From Obelidium mucronatum (Eukaryota; Chytridiomycota; Chytridiomycetes; Chytridiales; Chytriomycetaceae), in the NCBI GenBank assembly GCA_025765595.1, contig JAIVFH010000619.1:1-12533 (forward strand): 12,533 nt of DNA. Direction: 5' to 3'. How positions within the stretch are numbered: position 1 is the stretch's first letter; each line of letters starts with the position of its first letter. The position numbers and the translations under genes are program-made. Below the pieces are notes generated by a model. The model was given only the letters and a program-made list of their open reading frames with translations, did not search any database and had not been told where the DNA came from. Below are positions 8,201-12,533 of this stretch, piece by piece.

Positions 8201-9681
8201 CTCTAACGAATGTTCATCAATTGGTTGTCGAGCGCGGATGGTCAGATGAAATCCAAATGTTTGAAACAAGGATAGCACGCGCGGAACCGAAATTGGTGTT
8301 TGCTTGCATCCAAGGTCTCATAAAGTCCCCCAAAATCATGAGCAACCTTGATTGCGTCAAGACTCACGTTATCCGGCTTTCGAATGGTTTCAAGAAGGAA
8401 GAGTTGATGAAAGTGGCTGCTGTGGATTTGTATGCGATGGTGCAATGTTTCCTGAATCTGAATCTCATTGAACTTGCGAGAGTTTATGTGAGGACGATTT
8501 TGGGGAAGCCGATTGAAGCCATTGGTGATTCATTTTCTTTGATCCATACGCTTGCTCTTGAGAAGACGTGGTTGGATGAACTTCGAATGGTTGAAATCAG
8601 GTTGAAGGAAGAATCGGCTGTGAAGTTGGCGGCTAGGCTTATGCTTCTTTTTAAGCATGCCATGTTCCATACGTCATTACAGTTCCGATCGCATTGTGAA
8701 CGTCTTATGGATGTGTTTGTGGGGAAGGATTTGGGGTGTTTTAATGCCTCAAAGGAGACAGCCAAGGACTTTGCAAAGTTTTATTCGACTCTTTTGCGAT
8801 ACTCGTTCATGGAGTCTCTGGAGAGAGTCGGGAAAAGGGCGGGGGAGTTGTCGGTCGCAACGTTGGTGGTTGTGGTTTTTGACTCCCTCAAGTTTCTCAT
8901 GAAGTTGTTGAAGGTTCAAGCTTCAGGGGAAGAAGTGTCTGGAAAAGATTTACTGGCTGTAGAGAATTCAGGGAATTTGCAGAGCACAGTGTATGAGTTG
9001 TGTTTGCAACTGTTTACTAGGAAACCCATCAGCCAACAGAATGAGTTTTTCGCGACTTTCCCGTGCATGGAGTTTATTTGTGAAAAGACTTGTTTTATGG
9101 ATGAGGAGCGAACAGAGGCCCTTAAAAAGGCGTTTGTGAAAACTGTTGCGGAGTTGGATGCAGCGCCGCCTCCTGCGGGAGAGCAAGGAGATTTCTTGCA
9201 TAATGTGATTGCAAGAATCAATAGCCTCAGCCCGGTTTTGAAAAAGGAGCTCTACAGGAAGCCATTTCTATATCTGATTCAGAAACGAATGTCTCAAGTG
9301 GAAGCCTTCTTGCATGTATCCCCAGGAACACAAACTTCATGGATTCAGCCAATGGCGAATTTGACATTATGCAAAATTGATTGGAAGGATCAAATTGCGG
9401 CTTTCTTGAAAAGCTCGGGGCTGCATGAGTTTCGATTGCGCGCTCAGTTTGGGAGTATTCAGGCGGCAACAGGGTACGCCGACAAGTTTAATAAGTATGT
9501 GGCGAAAAAAGAGTTTGGAGTGTTTGCGCAAGCGAGAGTGCAGACGCTTCAAGGATCAAGTACTGTTGGTGTGGTGATTCAAAAAGACAAGAAGTATCAT
9601 GAGTGGTTGTATCAGAAGCATGTGCAGTTGACCAAGGAGAAGGAGGTTCTGAATGTGATGTTGGGGTTCATGAGGAATTGA
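5231..9681 (+). CDS. large 2OG-Fe(II) oxygenase-like protein with C-terminal helical repeat region
   Basis: Exon 1 is 5231-6826, the intron 6827-6885 (59 bp, GTAAAA...CCTAACC...TTGCAG), and exon 2 6886-9681, giving 1463 residues. Residues about 120-271 resemble the fungal prolyl-4-hydroxylase/2OG-Fe(II) oxygenase fold: a strand pair at 146-168 (FATLAIQLP...GGAIALRH) and the signature E-H-K-P-V-T-S-G-Q-R (255-264), where H256 would be the distal iron histidine and R264 the 2-oxoglutarate arginine. The expected HxD reads H135-T-A, so activity is doubtful. A family-like segment ending VFWP lies near 508-512. An acidic stretch and a cysteine cluster (401-412) follow the oxygenase part. Residues 533-1463 look wholly helical, with repeats from about 754. 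The substrate and role are unknown. A long N-terminal insert (about 175-240) is acidic. Exon 1 begins in strongly GC-rich DNA. Confidence 0.72.
5643..5657 (+). repeat. CAA/ACA trinucleotide microsatellite inside the oxygenase domain
   Basis: Five consecutive CAA units, read in frame as ACA (Thr), encode the A-A-T-T-T-T-T stretch (137-143) directly after H135, where relatives have the HxD loop. Confidence 0.7.
7549..8844 (+). repeat. four diverged ~110-residue helical repeats (protein level)
   Basis: Units begin at about residues 754, 866, 975 and 1085 of the large protein. Each carries a motif W-x2-E-x3-[FV]-E, with tryptophans at 763, 876, 984 and 1094 (codons at 7576, 7915, 8239 and 8569), and ends in a helix of the type F-x-x-L-x-L-x-x-V-A-R-x-F-V. 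Spacing is 113, 108 and 110 residues. DNA-level identity is low, so the repeats are old. I cannot name a known repeat class; an alpha-solenoid is the natural guess. Confidence 0.7.
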
Positions 9682-9691
9682 GTTTTTCGAA

Positions 9692-10591
9692 ATGATAATC
9701 AGTTTTTTTTTGTTTCTTGTAACCTTCGCGATCAAAAATAATGAGTGGCAAACGCAATGTGCCAAGCCCCAGTTTTTCTCTAGAAATTTCTGGATGGGCG
9801 GCACTCACCTCCCAACACAAGAGACTTTGCAAAACCAGGAACCTGTGCCATCTAATGAGCCCCCGGCGGAAATAGCCGCCGTTACGTTCCCGCATCCATC
9901 TGAACCACCGCCTGAGTTTGATGGTGTATCAGTGCTCGACCTTCCCAATCCGGAACTACCAAACTATGACGGACCCATCCCTGTTGGTCATGTTCTGATA
10001 GAAACGATCGCTCTCCTTTCAGACAACAACAACCCAGAGTTCCCCACCACCTTTCCAACTCGACTTCAAGATCTGATCCCAAACCTAACGTTCCACAATC
10101 GAATTACAGCCGTGAACAATGCACTCAGCAGTCCACGACTGAAATTCAGTTTCTGGTTGCTTCGATTTCATCGGGTTGTTTTTTTGGGTTTGGCATCTGC
10201 GGTGATTGCTGTTCTCTTCAATTTGAAACGCCAGGACATTTTTTGGGGAATCCCTGCGTTTCTATGCGTGGTGGTTTTCCTGATGTTAGCAGGGAGTCGT
10301 CCTATCACAACCAAGGTGAGAACATGCTTGTACTAGGACAACTTTCAATCTGTAATATTTACTCGTATTTATTCTCTGCCACAAAAGTACATCCGTACCA
10401 TTGAGCTTTTTGCAGAACAATGGTCCGATCAAGATAAGTTGAGGGGCTTGATGTATGTTGTTCGGAAAGAGGTGCCGGTGGGGTTTAAGACGTTGATCAA
10501 GGTCAAGATTGCTATATTGGAGGAGAGGACAGTGGCGGGAGAGCGTGCAGGGCCGGTACAGGATGCATTGCCGGAGTATTCACAATGTTAA
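9692..10591 (+). CDS. two-TM protein with ERF4/Golgin A7-like segment (two exons)
   Basis: Exon 1 is 9692-10315, the intron 10316-10387 (72 bp, GTGAGA...AAAAG), and exon 2 10388-10591, giving 275 residues. Residues 40-95 are proline- and glutamate-rich. The segment N-P-E-F-P-T-T-F-P-T-R-L (114-125), followed by F-H-N-R-I-T-A-V-N (134-142), resembles the 'FPxxFPxeLxxxIxxxxFxxxIxxIN' pattern of the Golgin A7/ERF4 family, partners of DHHC palmitoyltransferases at the ER/Golgi. Two hydrophobic helices (about 161-178 and 183-201) and a C-terminal domain with W-S-D-Q-D and I-K-V-K-I-A-I follow, also fitting that family. The ATG at 9692 is only 10 bases after the previous stop and gives a hydrophobic N-terminus; M35 (9794) would leave a 112-base gap and may be the real start. 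The family assignment is tentative. Confidence 0.62.
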
Positions 10592-10607
10592 ACTATGTAT
10601 TGAATAG

Positions 10608-10617
10608 AATAAATAAA
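10608..10617 (+). terminator. polyadenylation signal pair after the ERF4-like gene
   Basis: Two overlapping AATAAA hexamers (10608-10613, 10612-10617) lie 17-26 bases after the stop at 10589-10591, with further AATAAA-like sequence near 10627. This confirms the second exon's stop as the transcript end region. Confidence 0.5.
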
Positions 10618-10690
10618 CAGTTGATGAATAAATAATATTAAATACAAATTTATTTGTTACTTTTCTCTTTTGTCTTTTAATTTACACAAA

Positions 10691-11123
10691 ATGGGCCGGT
10701 TTCTTCCCTTCGTCGCAGGCGGCATTGTGTCAGCCACAGCCTATTCAATCTTTTCATCTCAGGTAAATTAAAAGATGCTCCTTTCTGAATTGGTTTAACT
10801 TGATTGGTACATTTAGATCCAGCATGACGAAAGATACTCGCGCCAGCAACTGGCTCAGCTGTCTGCGAAAGTGCTTAGAGCCGCAGATGCATCTGTACCA
10901 GTCGAACGAGTGAGTGTGAGCTATTGCATCCATGATGGGTGCTGTCCATTTTTAAAACAAGAACTCTCAGATTCCCACCGACCAAGGATATCTCAACAAA
11001 GTCCTTGGTTCTCAAAATGTGTTTGGAACTTCTTCAATTCGTCAGCAAGCGAATAACGCCGCCGAGTACTGGAACGGAGGCGTGCGATCTGTTGCCTCTT
11101 TCCTGATTGGCGGCGGAAACTAG
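10691..11123 (+). CDS. MIC12: MICOS complex subunit Mic12-like (three exons)
   Basis: Exons are 10691-10762, 10817-10909 and 10971-11123, with introns of 54 bp (GTAAAT...TTTAG) and 61 bp (GTGAGT...CTCAG), both phase 0. The product is 105 residues, the size of fungal Mic12 (Aim5). Mic12 is an inner-membrane subunit of the MICOS complex that holds cristae junctions open. The N-terminus (residues 4-22, FLPFVAGGIVSATAYSIF) is a glycine-containing membrane helix as in that family. The middle is amphipathic (R-Q-Q-L-A-Q-L-S-A-K-V). The C-terminus has the conserved-type E-Y-W-N-G-G-V-R-S-V-A-S-F (87-99), matching the W-N-x-x-[IV]-R-x-x-x-x-[FW] motif of Mic12/QIL1 proteins. The gene is convergent with the acetyltransferase gene. 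The symbol rests on length, topology and this motif, not on a search. Confidence 0.72.
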
Positions 11124-11137
11124 ACTTGGAAACTGTC

Positions 11138-11143
11138 AATAAA
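11138..11143 (+). terminator. polyadenylation signal for the Mic12-like gene
   Basis: AATAAA lies 15 bases after the TAG at 11121-11123. On the opposite strand an AATAAA (11190-11185) overlaps the likely final stop of the convergent acetyltransferase, so the two 3' ends interlock within about 60 bases. Confidence 0.5.
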
Positions 11144-11185
11144 CGGAAACTGATTGAAGAAACAATCCTTCAATGTGTTACTTTT

Positions 11186-12444
11186 TTATTGGCGGAGCTG
11201 CTTTTCCTTCAGAGATCCAATCAGCCAATCGACAGCCAACTCGTGGCACACTTCATACCCAATCTTACCAAACTAATGGAACACTGGCTTCATTGTTGAC
11301 TTGAGTATAGCAGTGTGGGAACCAGTGTATTGAACTCTTGAGGATTCTGCAAGTCGGCGTGAGGCATGTTGAGGGAATCAAGCATCTCGGTCATGGCCGG
11401 AGATGTGATGAAATCACGGTATGCCTTTGTGACTGCTGCTGTGCAATACACTGCGAGTCCCTTTCGACGGAAGGCTGGCATTGTCCAGTTGATCCCTACG
11501 GCAAACCCATAATGGACGAAACACCAAGAAACCGCGCTTTAAGAAAAGAAATCACCACAAGGACAAGACAGATGGTTACTAATGAGGAATATATAAAAAA
11601 AAAACAAATTGCCACTCACGGTAAGTCGGATAGATCCTCTGGACATGGCACTCCCTCATCTATTGAAGGCAATGCCCTCACAACCCGGGCCAACTTGCCG
11701 ATTATTTCATCCTTCAAGATGCGCTCAATATAGGGACGATAGTATGGGTACTTGTTGTTCTGAACAACGACATCCAGATCTTTCAAGGTTGCTTTATCAA
11801 GGACAAATGCTTCCCCATTCACAACAAAGCGAGCACCAATCTCCAATGAAATCTGATTCAAATGGGAAACTGCGGTGTGATTCGTTTCAATCACGTCTGA
11901 ACCGCTGGATTGCGTTGTTGCGGTAAACACAGAGGGCGTGGTGTGGTTGGCACTCAAATGTTAAATCGCACAGCTGTTTAATGGCTGGAATGTACCAGCT
12001 GTCGATAGATGTGAAAAATACTTGCGTTGACGGTCCTTCTGGTGGCGCATTTGGGAGTGCCTCAGCAAAGTGAAATATTTGAGTTATGGCAGATTGTATG
12101 AAGGCTGAGCCGGCATCTTGACATAGTGGGTCAGATTGGTTGAACCAGAATAAAGCTGCGGTCCGCTGTCGCTCATTTGTGTCAAGAAACGCAAATCCAA
12201 GAGCGAGTTCGATGGGGTTTGTAATTTCTGCCGATGCGCCTGCATGGAACAAGAGAAGGTGTCGACCCTCGAGTTGTTCGTTTGGCAGCGTATTGTTCTT
12301 GAGAGAGTGGAAGACCAAATGGCCAAGGAAAGAGAGTGGGTATGTCTGGGGCTTAACAGTGCTGGTTTGAACTTTGCGAATTACAGCCGCAAGCGTTTCT
12401 GTCGTTGGACTCAGGCGCGAGACTGTTGATACACTGGCCGGCAT
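11186..12444 (-). CDS. GNAT-family N-acetyltransferase with interrupted reading frame
   Basis: Positions 12444 to about 11900 encode the N-terminal half (start MPASVSTVSRL). An intron at 11619-11537 (83 bp, GTGAGT...TTAAAG) then joins DLDVVVQNNKYPYY...DLSDLP to AVSWCFVHYG...GINWTMPAFRRKGLA. The R-R-K-G-L-A box is the acetyl-CoA pyrophosphate loop of GNAT enzymes, and the W-C-x-V-H-Y and W-T-M-P strands before it fit the FR47/glycine-acyltransferase-like branch. The plain frame stops at 11292-11290, but P-H-C-Y-T-Q-V-N-N-E-A-S and K-I-G-Y-E-V-C continue the typical GNAT end in two further frames to a TAA at 11188-11186. Near 11930-11870 the frame also changes; an intron 11930-11870 would repair it, or it is another one-base insertion. 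A recent pseudogene or base-calling errors are both possible. The acyl acceptor is unknown. Confidence 0.62.
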
Positions 12445-12491
12445 CCGAAACTTGCGATCCGTTTAGGTGGTGAAGTTATGATTTGTTTTAA

Positions 12492-12533
12492 ATGGCTGAC
12501 GTCACCAAACTCATTTTTATTGTCAAACATGAA
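12492..12533 (+). CDS. possible 5' end of a gene cut by the right edge
   Basis: ATG at 12492 opens a frame of 14 codons to the window end (MADVTKLIFIVKHE), a plausible N-terminus with no stop. It would be divergent from the acetyltransferase, with 47 bases between the two ATGs. Too short to assign; it may be chance. Confidence 0.25.
   Translation, partial: MADVTKLIFIVKHE
12497..12504. promoter_or_regulatory. CRE-type palindrome TGACGTCA
   Basis: A perfect TGACGTCA, the site of ATF/CREB-type bZIP factors in fungi and animals, lies 53 bases upstream of the minus-strand ATG at 12444. It would also be inside the short plus-strand frame starting at 12492, so it may be coding by chance. Confidence 0.35.

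Noticed and set aside
1..12533. tRNA, rRNA, CRISPR arrays, transposase genes, and a biosynthetic or defence cluster
   Set aside because: No tRNA-like cloverleaf, rRNA core, regular spacer array or transposase motif was recognised, and the neighbouring genes do not form a common pathway apart from the LPMO pair.

Overview
The window looks like a compact nuclear segment from an early-diverging, probably zoosporic (chytrid-like), fungus. Genes carry one or two short GT-AG introns (about 50-83 bp, several with a CTAAC-type branch site), intergenic gaps are often only 100-200 bp, AATAAA signals follow several stops, and the gene set is fungal: secreted copper LPMOs, a Mic12-like MICOS subunit and an ERF4/Golgin A7-like membrane protein. 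The lineage is inferred from this character and not proven.

Layout, left to right. 1-600 (-): decayed NmrA-like NAD(P)-binding gene that runs off the left edge. 933-1350 (+): small two-exon protein of unknown function. 1529-2046 (+): MAPEG-family membrane protein. 2390-3204 and 3911-5118 (+): tandem pair of secreted AA11-like lytic polysaccharide monooxygenases, each with a CBM19-like cysteine module; the second also has a threonine-rich linker and an unassigned six-cysteine tail. 5231-9681 (+): a 1463-residue protein joining a 2OG-Fe(II) oxygenase-like domain to a long helical region with about 110-residue internal repeats. 9692-10591 (+): two-TM protein with an ERF4/Golgin A7-like segment. 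10691-11123 (+): three-exon Mic12-like gene. 11186-12444 (-): GNAT-type acetyltransferase whose reading frame breaks up to three times. 12492-12533 (+): possible start of another gene.

The two LPMOs form the only clear functional unit: secreted chitin-type oxidation plus substrate binding. Mic12 (cristae junctions), MAPEG (glutathione/eicosanoid-type membrane enzymes) and the ERF4-like protein are ordinary housekeeping-type neighbours with no evident shared pathway. The most unusual locus is the large oxygenase/repeat protein: the expected HxD iron-ligand site reads H-T-A beside an in-frame CAA microsatellite, GC content is very high only near its 5' end, it has a cysteine cluster, and at least four diverged helical repeats follow.

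All family calls come from reading translations by eye; no database search was run.
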